Virus record (IMG/VR): IMGVR_UViG_3300037071_001308
Span: 1 to 26,041 of that record
Reading direction: 5' to 3' (one strand)
Source: a virus
Length of the DNA: 26,041 nucleotides
Below are positions 15,921 to 22,991 of the stretch, one piece after another. The notes under the pieces were generated by a model. It was not told the DNA's origin, ran no database searches, and saw nothing but the letters and a program-made list of their open reading frames with translations. The first letter of the stretch is position 1. Every line of letters starts with the position of its first letter. The position numbers and the translations under genes were made by a program.

Positions 15921-16124
15921 CTATTTCTTCGTTGTTACGAGTTTCACCGCCCACATCGCGGCATCCTCGAAATGCGTCTGCGCCAGCGCGGCGAGGCGCG
16001 GGTCAAGGTCTTTGTGCTCTTCACAGAAGTCGATGCAATCAGCGGCCCACCGCTTGATCTTGTCCACGTTGCTATCCATCGACGGATTGAAAGCCTCACG
16101 CACGCGATCAGAACCAATACTCAT
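15921..16124 (-). CDS. Acb2/Tad1 hairpin-like small protein (possible anti-CBASS/anti-Thoeris sponge)
   Basis: 67 aa: N-terminus SIGSDRVREAFNPS, then two predicted helices, VDKIKRWAADCIDFCEEHKD and LAALAQTHFEDAAMWAVKLV. The A.....HFEDAAMWAV second helix resembles the A.t.lEeA.MWA signature of the Acb2/Tad1 hairpin family, phage proteins that bind signalling cyclic nucleotides and blunt CBASS or Thoeris immunity. Family assignment is from the motif only and ligand binding is not shown. ATG 16124 begins one base after the previous stop with GAGGAG upstream, so it is coupled to the similar next gene. The generic 'small phage helical protein' remains possible. Confidence 0.6.
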   Translation of the reverse strand: MSIGSDRVREAFNPSMDSNVDKIKRWAADCIDFCEEHKDLDPRLAALAQTHFEDAAMWAVKLVTTKK

Positions 16125-16125
16125 G

Positions 16126-16398
16126 CTATCCGTCTCCTCGATTAAGAATGGCGGCTTCCGCCCACATCACGCTTTCTTCTAGCTTGGTGAACGCCATCAA
16201 CATGCGGCGGTCGCCGGGGCGCGAGCCCATCGTAGTGCCATCAAGGGCATGGAGGACGGCGCGCAGGTTCTGTTCGGCGTCCTTGAGCTGCCGCAGCCGG
16301 TCGAGAATGACTTGTTTGATCGGGTGTCCGGTCTGCGGATCCACCGGGATGCCAATTCCCGGCAGGCTCATTTGGTCGTTGGGTCGCATTCCACTCAC
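16126..16398 (-). CDS. Second Acb2/Tad1 hairpin-like small protein
   Basis: 90 aa. The first 30 residues (PNDQMSLPGIGIPVDPQTGH) look flexible and precede helices VILDRLRQLKDAEQNLRAVL and DRRMLMAFTKLEESVMWAEA, ending AILNRGDG. The AFTKLEESVMWAEAAI motif is close to the signature of the first copy and of Acb2-like proteins. The two adjacent genes are not near-identical, so this is an old duplication or two separate gains of a similar fold. The start is probably GTG 16398, overlapping the upstream TGA by four bases (GTGA); ATG 16389 is an alternative. Function is inferred from the motif only. Confidence 0.6.
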   Translation of the reverse strand: MSGMRPNDQMSLPGIGIPVDPQTGHPIKQVILDRLRQLKDAEQNLRAVLHALDGTTMGSRPGDRRMLMAFTKLEESVMWAEAAILNRGDG

Positions 16399-16748
16399 GG
16401 GTACACCGACGGGTAGGGCGTGCGGGGCGTGATGGTGCCGGTGCGGCCCTCAAGCCCGGTATAGTCCCCGTAGTCGATGCCGATGTCGTAGGCGATGACC
16501 AGTGACGGCACCATCGCCTGCCCCTTGGCGACCTGCGTGCGCGGGGCGTAGGGGGCCTGATCGGCGGCGGTGGTGGCGGCGGCACTTTTCAACGAAACGT
16601 TCGATGTCGCCGCGTTGATGTCATTGCCGGGCGCGCCACCCTGCCAGTCACCTGCCACGCCAGCGCCAGTGTAGCGCGGGCGGTCGAAGTTCGGGTTGGC
16701 GGGGGCCAGCATGGCGGCGGTCAGCGGCAGTGGAAGGCTCTGGGTCAT
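16395..16748 (-). CDS. Virion-operon protein of unknown function
   Basis: 117 aa; begins MTQSLPLPLTAAMLAPANPN and is largely polar and Ala/Thr/Pro-rich, with a short predicted strand cluster (AMVPSLVIAYDIGIDYGDYT) near the end. No domain recognised. ATG 16748 has AAAGGA 6 bases upstream, adjoining the stop of the 141-aa gene. Lies between the portal and the hairpin-like genes. Confidence 0.55.
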   Translation of the reverse strand: MTQSLPLPLTAAMLAPANPNFDRPRYTGAGVAGDWQGGAPGNDINAATSNVSLKSAAATTAADQAPYAPRTQVAKGQAMVPSLVIAYDIGIDYGDYTGLEGRTGTITPRTPYPSVYP

Positions 16749-16751
16749 CGG

Positions 16752-17177
16752 TTATCCTTTCGGACGGACGAAGGGATTGGGCGGGGTCTTGTCTCCAGCG
16801 GGGCCCGAACTCGAACCGGGCTTGGCGGACGGCTTGTCGGTGACGCCCTTGATGCCCTGCGAGAAGGTGGTGCTCTCGGCGGCTGGCGGCGGGCTGCCGG
16901 TCGGATATGGCGTACGCGGGCCGATGCCCTGATCCTCGATGGTCTCGACCGGGCCCGAGGTGGTCTCGGACGCCGGGACGGGCCCGACGCCGGGGACGTT
17001 GCCGTCGGTCGCCTCGCCACCGGCCTTGGCGGCCTTTTCCTGCTCCGTCAGCAGCTCGTCGGGCGGCACGGTGATGCCTTCGGCGGCGGGACGCGGTATA
17101 GGCTCTCGTTCTGGCGAGAGAGTCTTGTTGGCCGGGTGATCCGGGTCCTGATCGCGGTTGTCGATATGGTTCGGCAT
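16752..17177 (-). CDS. Disordered Pro/Gly/Thr-rich protein
   Basis: 141 aa starting MPNHIDNRDQDPDHPANKTL. It has little hydrophobic content and many P, G, T, E and D residues, so it is probably unfolded on its own. No family recognised. ATG 17177 has CAGGAG about 7 bases upstream, directly after the portal stop. Might act as a minor head or assembly factor; there is no direct evidence. Confidence 0.55.
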   Translation of the reverse strand: MPNHIDNRDQDPDHPANKTLSPEREPIPRPAAEGITVPPDELLTEQEKAAKAGGEATDGNVPGVGPVPASETTSGPVETIEDQGIGPRTPYPTGSPPPAAESTTFSQGIKGVTDKPSAKPGSSSGPAGDKTPPNPFVRPKG

Positions 17178-17190
17178 CGGGTAGCTCCTG

Positions 17191-19671
17191 TCACATCATG
17201 CCGGGCGGGGGGCCGCCCATGCCGGGAGGGGGTGGCGACTGGCCGGGGGCCGGTTGGGGCGGGCCCTTGCCGTTCTGACCTCGCGTAGGGCCCGGAGGCG
17301 GGCCACCGGGAGGGCCTTTGTTGCCCGGAGGGCCCGGAGGTGCGGGCGGCGGCGGACGCATCAACGCCCCCGTGGGGTCCATCTGCATGTACGCGCCGAG
17401 CATCTCTTGGTAGCCGTTGATGAGGTCGATGACGCCGCGGGAATGCCTGACGGGGTGCAGCAGCATTTTAATCATCTCAAGTGAGAGGTTAATAATCATC
17501 GGCGGCGGTAAAATTCCTGTTTGTAGAAGCCCCTGAGCGGCGGTGAGGGTCCCACCCACCACCTGCATAATCTGGGCGTTGGCTTCCTTCTCGGTGGCTT
17601 CATCCTGTTCGACGGTGCTGTCGGTCTCGATGTCGATGGAGCAGAACCGGGCGAAGTCGTTGCGCAGGATGTCCATCACGGCAGGGGTGACGTCTTCGCC
17701 GGTCATCCGGGTGAGCGTTTCGGCATCGAAGTTACGGGCAATGAGGTCGGACTTCAGCCGCATCAGATCGCGGACGAAATTAGCGACCGCGGCTTTGACC
17801 CCAGCCATGCGGCCCGAGCCGACCGTGCCTTTCATTCTCTGGGCCGTCGCCGTCTCGTACGGGTTGGTCGCGCCGCGGATGATGTCGGCAATACCAATTA
17901 TTTCATAAATTGCGTTCTTCTGCTGGTCGCGGGAATTATAGAGCTCCTTGAGCGCGTTCACCCACTCAAGTATCGGCACCAGCCATATGTGATTTTGGAG
18001 GCCGCCAGACATAAGATCGACGCCGTCCACAGGGAGCAGCTTGCCGTCATCCGCAGTAAGTAGGTTCGCGATATCCTTGTTCGCAGCGTTGTAGCCGCCA
18101 CGAACTTTGATCTTTGCCGTAAGATCACTGATGCGTCGTGAAGTGTCATCCAGATCGGCGGCGAGATGGGCGTAGAGGTCATAGAACGCCTTCGGGATCA
18201 TTGAGTCGGTGGTGACGACGGAGCAGATCGGTTTCGGGATCGGATAGAAGCCTTGCAGTCCAAGAACATCGGGATCGACCCGCAAAGCGCAGCCGCCGCC
18301 TTCACGAATGATCCAGAGGATTTCGCGAGTCGAGCGGTTCCAAATCTCCCACACCATGGCCTTACGGACCACACTGTCGAGCTTGCTAGCGGCTTTCGGC
18401 GCTGGCCCGCCCCCGACCGGGGACTTTGCGGCGGTTTCCTCAGTCCATTTCAGCAGCTCCGATAGCTTGTTGGCGTTCTGGTATTCCTGAAGTTTCTCGC
18501 TGTCGCCGAACTCACTGAGAAGCGCCTTCTCTGCGAAAAGATGTCGAAACGCGATCCACTCGACGTCGCCGTGTTGGCGCACCGGGTCCAGAAGGATGTC
18601 TTCCCAGAACACGTACTCGTCGTCCACGGTCTCCCAGATTTTGGCGTCCTTCATCTGAGGCTCGCCCGTCGCCGGGTTGGTCAGGGGCCCGCCACTTATG
18701 GGGTCTTCGACGGGTATCTGCTTCAGCACCGGCTTCCAGCGCACGCGACAAATTCCGCGTCCCGGCAAGAGCATGTCTCGGACGGCGGCCTTGACCGCTT
18801 CGTGTGAGGCTTCGTCGTCGACGACGATCTCCAGCGCCTTCTCCATCACCGCAGCGGCGGTCTCGATATCCTGCTGCGCGGGCATTCCCGGGGGCATCGG
18901 CGCGGGCTGCGGCACGGTGCTGGGGCCCACCGGCTGTTGCGGCGGGCTGATGGTGGGGCTGCCCGGCAGCATTCCCGGAGGTGGGGGTGGCGGGACCCCG
19001 CCGTCTTGGGCGGGCGGCGGGGCCCCGGCCCCCGGCGGAAGCCCGACAGCGGCAGGGGGCTGCGCTGGCGGACCCATGGTCGCGCCGGGAGGTAACGGGG
19101 GAGGTAACGGGGGAGGTATCGGCGGGACTGGGCCGCCGGGCGCCGGGCCTGCGGGAGGGCCTTCGGGGCCCAACGGCAGACCACCTGCATCCGGCGGGCC
19201 CATCCCCGGAGGGGGTAGTTGCCCTGAAGGGCTGCCAATGCCAAAGCCCCCCGGAATGATCGGTGGCGGCGGCGGTGGCGTGGGGACCGCTGATTTCTTG
19301 ACGAAACGGCTACGAACGACGGGATCGGGCGGCTTGGCGTAGGCCGCAGGCAGCATGACTTCGGTGTTGGCGTAGAGGATGTTGAAGGCGCTGGAGCCTT
19401 GTGCGGTATTGCCTCTGCCGGTCAGTCGTCCCGGCTTGGGGCGGGTGATCGGGATGTCGCCCCGGTAAATCTGCACGATCTCGCGTCCGCGGGCGCGCCA
19501 ATCCTTTTCGGCACGCTCGGCATCCGCGAGGGCTTTCTCCCAGAAGCTGATGTCGATGTCTTTGGGATCGCCTTGCGCAACTTCCGGCTTGTCGGGATTG
19601 TCAGCTTCTGGCGAGCGCGGGTTGACACCTTGAGGGCGTTCTTCACCCTTGGTGTAACTGGTCTCCGCCAT
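17191..19671 (-). CDS. Portal protein (P22-type) with large Pro/Gly insert
   Basis: 826 aa. Portal regions are recognisable: N-terminal helix with FWEKALADAERAEKDWR (about 43-60), GSSAFNILYANTEVMLPAAY (about 92-111), PPDPVVRSRF; then, after the insert, AAAVMEKALEIVV (about 272-284), YVFWEDILLDP, WEIWNR, long stem helices, and AIYEIIGIADIIRGATNPYE. The dodecameric portal is the DNA entry channel and motor seat. Two oddities: a Pro/Gly-rich segment of about 135 residues (about 130-265) sits where related portals have only a few residues, and the last 55 residues are also Pro/Gly-rich. Both are predicted disordered. ATG 19671 has GGGGG about 8 bases upstream. It lies downstream of the HNH gene. 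Confidence 0.9.
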   Translation of the reverse strand: MAETSYTKGEERPQGVNPRSPEADNPDKPEVAQGDPKDIDISFWEKALADAERAEKDWRARGREIVQIYRGDIPITRPKPGRLTGRGNTAQGSSAFNILYANTEVMLPAAYAKPPDPVVRSRFVKKSAVPTPPPPPPIIPGGFGIGSPSGQLPPPGMGPPDAGGLPLGPEGPPAGPAPGGPVPPIPPPLPPPLPPGATMGPPAQPPAAVGLPPGAGAPPPAQDGGVPPPPPPGMLPGSPTISPPQQPVGPSTVPQPAPMPPGMPAQQDIETAAAVMEKALEIVVDDEASHEAVKAAVRDMLLPGRGICRVRWKPVLKQIPVEDPISGGPLTNPATGEPQMKDAKIWETVDDEYVFWEDILLDPVRQHGDVEWIAFRHLFAEKALLSEFGDSEKLQEYQNANKLSELLKWTEETAAKSPVGGGPAPKAASKLDSVVRKAMVWEIWNRSTREILWIIREGGGCALRVDPDVLGLQGFYPIPKPICSVVTTDSMIPKAFYDLYAHLAADLDDTSRRISDLTAKIKVRGGYNAANKDIANLLTADDGKLLPVDGVDLMSGGLQNHIWLVPILEWVNALKELYNSRDQQKNAIYEIIGIADIIRGATNPYETATAQRMKGTVGSGRMAGVKAAVANFVRDLMRLKSDLIARNFDAETLTRMTGEDVTPAVMDILRNDFARFCSIDIETDSTVEQDEATEKEANAQIMQVVGGTLTAAQGLLQTGILPPPMIINLSLEMIKMLLHPVRHSRGVIDLINGYQEMLGAYMQMDPTGALMRPPPPAPPGPPGNKGPPGGPPPGPTRGQNGKGPPQPAPGQSPPPPGMGGPPPGMM
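18877..19284. repeat. Pro/Gly-coding low-complexity insert within the portal gene
   Basis: This stretch encodes portal residues about 130-265, dominated by P, G, A and Q. It contains three tandem 12-base units (GGGAGGTAACGG type) at 19087-19122, coding PPLP repeats. All changes keep frame. It is extremely G-rich on the plus strand (C-rich in the mRNA sense), unlike the flanking portal DNA. Confidence 0.75.
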
Positions 19672-19713
19672 ATCTGGTACCCCCGCACCCCTGCTTTGTT
19701 CTACATATACCCC

Positions 19714-20346
19714 TTATTGCGGTTCCGGAAGCTGCTTTTTAGCCCGACGACGGTGGCGCTTGCCACACGCGCTGGTGCAGAACCGCGCCCGCTTGTCGTG
19801 CGCTGTCGCAGGGGAGCGGCACCCCTCGCACGTAAAGGCGAAAGTCTGGCGCTGGTAGGTGCCGCGACCCGCGCACGTATACGAACAGAAATCCTGTTTG
19901 GCGTAGCGGTTGACGATGAATGTGCCGCCGCATTTCGCGCAGGTCCGCTTCTCGTCGTCGATCCCTGACGCCCTGCGCCACGCGGACTTGCAGGCGTTGG
20001 AGCAGAAGACGCCAGCAGGGTTTCGGGTGATGCGGGTGAAAGTTACGCGACAATAACGGCAGCGTCTGGTGACAGGCGGAGTTTCGGCCAGATGGTGCCG
20101 GACATGGGCGCTCGCCGTCATGAGGGCGAGATTTTCCAGCCGGTTGTCGAGCGGGTCGCCGTTGACGTGGTGGACGACGTATTTTTTGGGGATCGGCCCG
20201 TACGCGGCTTCCCAGATGTCGCGATGCAGCGATTTCCTCCCCGCCCAGTAGTAGACGCGGCGATGCCGCATCGGGCTGAGTGGGTCACGGGTATAGACGC
20301 GGTTTTGGAATGTAATACTTGTTTCGATCATGAGTGTGTAATACAC
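19714..20346 (-). CDS. HNH endonuclease with three zinc-knuckle motifs
   Basis: 210 aa. An HNH core (KKYVVHHVNGDPLDNRLENL, about residues 54-73) contains the double His, the Asn and further His residues (HVRHHL). It is followed by three CxxC...CxxxC treble-clef-like elements (CRYC/CSNAC, CAKC/CSYTC, CEGC/CTSAC) across about 95-195, then a basic tail. Such HNH_3-type proteins are typical free-standing homing endonucleases in phages. It lies between large terminase and portal in operon orientation. The start is uncertain: GTG 20346 has AGGA 5 bases upstream; ATG 20331 lacks a ribosome site. A short inverted repeat covers both. Confidence 0.8.
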   Translation of the reverse strand: MYYTLMIETSITFQNRVYTRDPLSPMRHRRVYYWAGRKSLHRDIWEAAYGPIPKKYVVHHVNGDPLDNRLENLALMTASAHVRHHLAETPPVTRRCRYCRVTFTRITRNPAGVFCSNACKSAWRRASGIDDEKRTCAKCGGTFIVNRYAKQDFCSYTCAGRGTYQRQTFAFTCEGCRSPATAHDKRARFCTSACGKRHRRRAKKQLPEPQ

Positions 20347-20350
20347 TCAT
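20330..20350. other. 8-bp inverted repeat at the HNH gene start
   Basis: ATGAGTGT (20330-20337) and ACACTCAT (20343-20350) flank a five-base spacer, directly after the large terminase stop. In the mRNA it would sequester the possible GTG and ATG start codons of the HNH gene, so it could restrict its translation. It may also be an operator or a target-site feature. Confidence 0.4.
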
Positions 20351-20353
20351 ATC

Positions 20354-21769
20354 CTACGTCGCGTCTAGCTCGTGTAGTCTAAACGCGTTGCTTACCCTAA
20401 GTGGGTTTAAATCCTCATCACTTTCGACGCGGGTCCCGAAGGGCCTGCTCATGCAGGCGTAACGACAATCATCAACTGCATGATCCTCACCTTCGGTGTC
20501 TAAATCTTCCGGCCTGTTCTCGTCATGCTGTTGCATGGGAAGGGTGCGAATGATGTCTTTGCAATGATCGACGAAGAACATCATCGGCTCGCCGTCATCG
20601 TTACCCCTGAGACGCCAGCGGACTTGATCCCAGCCGCCCATACGCTTCGGGGTGCTTACTCTGGAATTATCGGCGCGGCGGAAGTAGACGCCCTGTCTGG
20701 CGAACGTCTCACCAATCGAAGGCCCACTGACCACGGCGAAGGCGCTGGGGTCCATGATGCCGTAGGCGATGGGTTCTCTAAAGCCCCGGCCGTCAGTTTC
20801 CCTGCGGACCACTTCCTTAGCTACATTCTCCGCAGGCAAGTGTAAGCCTTTGTTTGGACTACTACTTCCATACCATTCTCTGTATCTCACGATGCTGTTC
20901 TTCGGCAGGAGTTTCTTGTCGTGGATCATGTCCTCTTGGACGACGATCCACCAGCCGATGCTGAAGGGGCTGGCTGATCCCCAGTCCATGCTGCGGAAGC
21001 GTGTCCAGTGCAGCGGAAATCTTGGAGGCGTAATGACATGCCGGTTGGGGTCGAACTCGGGGAAGAACGCGCCCTCGATGATATTCCAATCGCCATCCAG
21101 CCATGCCCGCACCAGCGCGGGGCTTCCTGACGCGCGTAGCCGGTTGATGTAGTTGGGGTCGTTGTTGAGAAGGCTCGGGTTGTCGCTGATCTTGGCCGGG
21201 ATGAAAATCCGTATCAGGCCGGTGTCGGGGTCTTTGACAGGACGATAGGGCCCGTTGTCGATCACCCAGTTTTTGACCCAGTGGTGGCCCGGGCCCCCGG
21301 GATTGCAGGTCGCCCTAAACTGACAGCGCGCGCCGGATGTTGTTCTTAAGGTAGCGAACAATCTGAAGATACCGGCACTGCTTGCGTATTGCGTCAGTTC
21401 TTCGACATAAACTCTGGTGAGGGACCAGCCCTGATAGTTCATGGCATCGGCATCGCTCTCCAGATACGCCATATGGAAAACCGCACCGTTCTTGAACCTG
21501 AACTGCTTCTCCTTGTCCTTCCATTCGGCAGCCGTCCCGTACATTTGCCGTGCCACGTCGATGGTGTCTTTCAAGTCTTCACGGGAGCGTCTCAGCATGA
21601 GGCCCTTCGCATGAGGCCCCCAGTCCTCGGCATGGCACCAGAACTCGCCGAGGCTCGCGAAAGATTTCCCGCCACCTCGGGCCCCGCCGTAAACAACGAT
21701 ATCGGCGGGACAAGTGAGAAAGTGATGCTGGGGGCCCGGCTGGGGCTTGAAGCCAGTTATGATCTTCAG
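20354..21769 (-). CDS. terL: Terminase large subunit, CTG start
   Basis: 471 aa if begun at CTG 21769. The ATPase domain starts DIVVYGGARGGGKSFASLGE (Walker A at about 28-36), with Walker B RVYVEEL (about 119-125) and the coupling motif in CNPGGPGH (about 155-162). The C-terminal nuclease has SMDWGSASPFSIGWW and the late acidic HAVDDCRYA. It packages DNA into proheads together with the small subunit encoded upstream. The first in-frame ATG (21598) would delete Walker A, and no ATG, GTG or TTG exists before it. CTG 21769 has a perfect GGAGG 7 bases upstream and overlaps the small-subunit TGA (CTGA), so it is the favoured start; an error in the sequence or a frameshift from the upstream gene are alternatives. 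Confidence 0.9.
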   Translation of the reverse strand: MKIITGFKPQPGPQHHFLTCPADIVVYGGARGGGKSFASLGEFWCHAEDWGPHAKGLMLRRSREDLKDTIDVARQMYGTAAEWKDKEKQFRFKNGAVFHMAYLESDADAMNYQGWSLTRVYVEELTQYASSAGIFRLFATLRTTSGARCQFRATCNPGGPGHHWVKNWVIDNGPYRPVKDPDTGLIRIFIPAKISDNPSLLNNDPNYINRLRASGSPALVRAWLDGDWNIIEGAFFPEFDPNRHVITPPRFPLHWTRFRSMDWGSASPFSIGWWIVVQEDMIHDKKLLPKNSIVRYREWYGSSSPNKGLHLPAENVAKEVVRRETDGRGFREPIAYGIMDPSAFAVVSGPSIGETFARQGVYFRRADNSRVSTPKRMGGWDQVRWRLRGNDDGEPMMFFVDHCKDIIRTLPMQQHDENRPEDLDTEGEDHAVDDCRYACMSRPFGTRVESDEDLNPLRVSNAFRLHELDAT

Positions 21770-22857
21770 AACAAATCCTCCATCGACGGCACCGGGACCT
21801 TCGGGCCCTTCGGGCCTTTCGGGCCCTTCGGTCGCGCTTGAGCTGGCACGGCCGTAGTTTTAATTCGCCGATTTTTCACTACGACTTTTCCCTTGACACG
21901 TCCCGGTACCTGTCTCTTGCGGAGGGGGACCCGTTTTTCCTTGATGGGGGGTCGGGGGTGTACCCCCTTGCCTAATGGCTCAGAGCGCCCGCGCTCTAAT
22001 AGGCTGGAGCGCCCGCACGCGGCGGGGGTCCCAGTTACCGCCATCGTTGGGGCCCCGTTTTCGGGTCGCCCCCCGGCAGGGCCCGAGCCTCGGGATAAGT
22101 TATTGATCTTATTAGGTTTTTCCAGCCCTGAGCCCCTTGAAGGCTCGGGGCTTAGGGCTTCTTGAGATGTTTGAGCTGTTTGAGGTATTTGATGAGCTAT
22201 TTGAGATGATAAATACTTGATATCATTGGAAAATATACTTTGGGGCCCGGAGGCTTCCTCAAGAGCTTCCTCAAAATTTAACCCTAATAGCGGGGCCCCG
22301 GGGCCCGAAAGCGGGGCTAAAAAGACTTCAGGCTCAGGCTCGGGAGGCTCGGGTTCAGGGCCAGCAGCCCCGGGCCCGTTCAGGGCTGGAAGCCCCGCAA
22401 CCCAGTCCGCGAGAGCTGCTTCACTGGGAGCATCCGGGTCACGACTAGGGCGCCGTATCACTTCCAGAACATTGCGATCGGTGACATGGCCATATACGCG
22501 GGCCAAGCTAAACGCGGCATTGTGCGCGGCGGAATATTCTTCTTTGTGCAAAGCCCCCGTAAAAACGCGTTGCAGCATGTCCGTGACTTGCGGCAGCGTG
22601 ACAACGCCTTGTGTGGCCCGGGCTTCAAGTATGGCGTTAGCCCGTTCCTGAACGCGCCTAACGTGCCACAAATTGGAAGGGGCGTTTCTGTCCTTTGACG
22701 TGAAACCCGCTTTAGAGAACGCCGTCCCCATCGGGACACCGTCGCAAACCATGCGGACAAACTGTTCTTCCCTAGCATCCTGCAAATCACGGCCTAGCAA
22801 CATGACGCCCTTTTCGCGTTTGCCTTGATGCAAGCCCCTTGGAATTAGAGCAGACAT
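21766..22857 (-). CDS. terS: Terminase small subunit-like protein with long disordered C-terminus
   Basis: 363 aa from ATG 22857 (GAGGA upstream). Residues about 25-135 carry the expected DNA-recognition helices (AREEQFVRMVCDGVPMGTAF, WHVRRVQERANAILEAR, then oligomerisation-like SAAHNAAFSLARVYGHV). It should bind the packaging start and stimulate the large subunit. About 200 further residues are unusual: Pro/Glu-rich, then basic, with GPK repeats (RPKGPKGPKGPK), ending SMEDLF. The corresponding DNA has inverted repeats and iterated TTGAG units. Such small subunits are usually 100-200 aa, so either the tail is a true extension or part of it is packaging-site DNA that happens to be open. Confidence 0.75.
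   Translation of the reverse strand: MSALIPRGLHQGKREKGVMLLGRDLQDAREEQFVRMVCDGVPMGTAFSKAGFTSKDRNAPSNLWHVRRVQERANAILEARATQGVVTLPQVTDMLQRVFTGALHKEEYSAAHNAAFSLARVYGHVTDRNVLEVIRRPSRDPDAPSEAALADWVAGLPALNGPGAAGPEPEPPEPEPEVFLAPLSGPGAPLLGLNFEEALEEASGPQSIFSNDIKYLSSQIAHQIPQTAQTSQEALSPEPSRGSGLEKPNKINNLSRGSGPAGGRPENGAPTMAVTGTPAACGRSSLLERGRSEPLGKGVHPRPPIKEKRVPLRKRQVPGRVKGKVVVKNRRIKTTAVPAQARPKGPKGPKGPKVPVPSMEDLF
21777..21781 (-). promoter_or_regulatory. Shine-Dalgarno site that decides the CTG start of the large terminase
   Basis: GGAGG in the mRNA sense, 7 bases before CTG 21769, placed inside the last codons of the small subunit gene (MEDLF). Its ideal spacing is the main support for the non-canonical start. 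Confidence 0.65.
21792..21827. repeat. Four 9-base repeats at the 3' end of the small terminase gene
   Basis: Units of type TCGGGCCCT, period 9, encode GPK-GPK-GPK-VP in the small subunit. They lie just upstream of the large terminase ribosome site. Confidence 0.7.
21954..22205. other. Candidate packaging (pac) region: inverted and direct repeats in the small terminase gene
   Basis: Within the 3' half of the small terminase gene lie GGGGGT/ACCCCC (21954-21967), AGAGCGC/GCGCTCT (21982-21997), a 13-bp stem with one mismatch (22124-22136 with 22147-22159), and four 9-base-spaced TTGAG-type units from 22162, with another copy at 22201. Direct repeats and hairpins inside the small terminase gene recall P22-type pac sites. 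Function is inferred; no cleavage site can be seen. Confidence 0.35.
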
Positions 22858-22991
22858 GGTCTCTTGCTTCCTCAAAACGCGGGGCTCGAAAATATAACCC
22901 CGAAGGGGGGTTGACAATCGGGCCCCGATCGTTGACAAGTGGGGCTCGTTACTCGTTTCCCGTTACTCCGAAAAACAAAAGGGCCCCCGTT
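22858..22991. promoter_or_regulatory. Divergent regulatory region between the late and plus-strand units
   Basis: On the plus strand, TTGACA at 22911 and 22932 could be -35 elements, though no matching -10 is seen. On the minus strand TATATT (complement of 22891-22896) lies 15 bases from TTGTCA (complement of 22912-22917), a weak promoter for the late block. Also present are a palindrome ATCGGG-C-CCCGAT (22917-22929), GGGGCTCG twice (22881, 22941) and CGTTACTC twice (22947, 22961). The TTGACAATC stretch and later CCCGTTA segment recur before the next plus-strand gene. Confidence 0.4.

Noticed and set aside
18677-19342. 221-codon glycine-rich plus-strand frame
   Set aside because: It is the complement of the Pro/Gly portal insert; the portal reading is unambiguous.
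21766-21800. Programmed frameshift fusing small and large terminase
   Set aside because: No recognisable slippery heptamer in the right phase, while a good ribosome site precedes an in-frame CTG; kept only as an alternative.
22839-22991. 51-codon upstream extension of the AAA+ gene
   Set aside because: It overlaps the start of the small terminase gene and the divergent regulatory gap; ATG 22992 is better placed.
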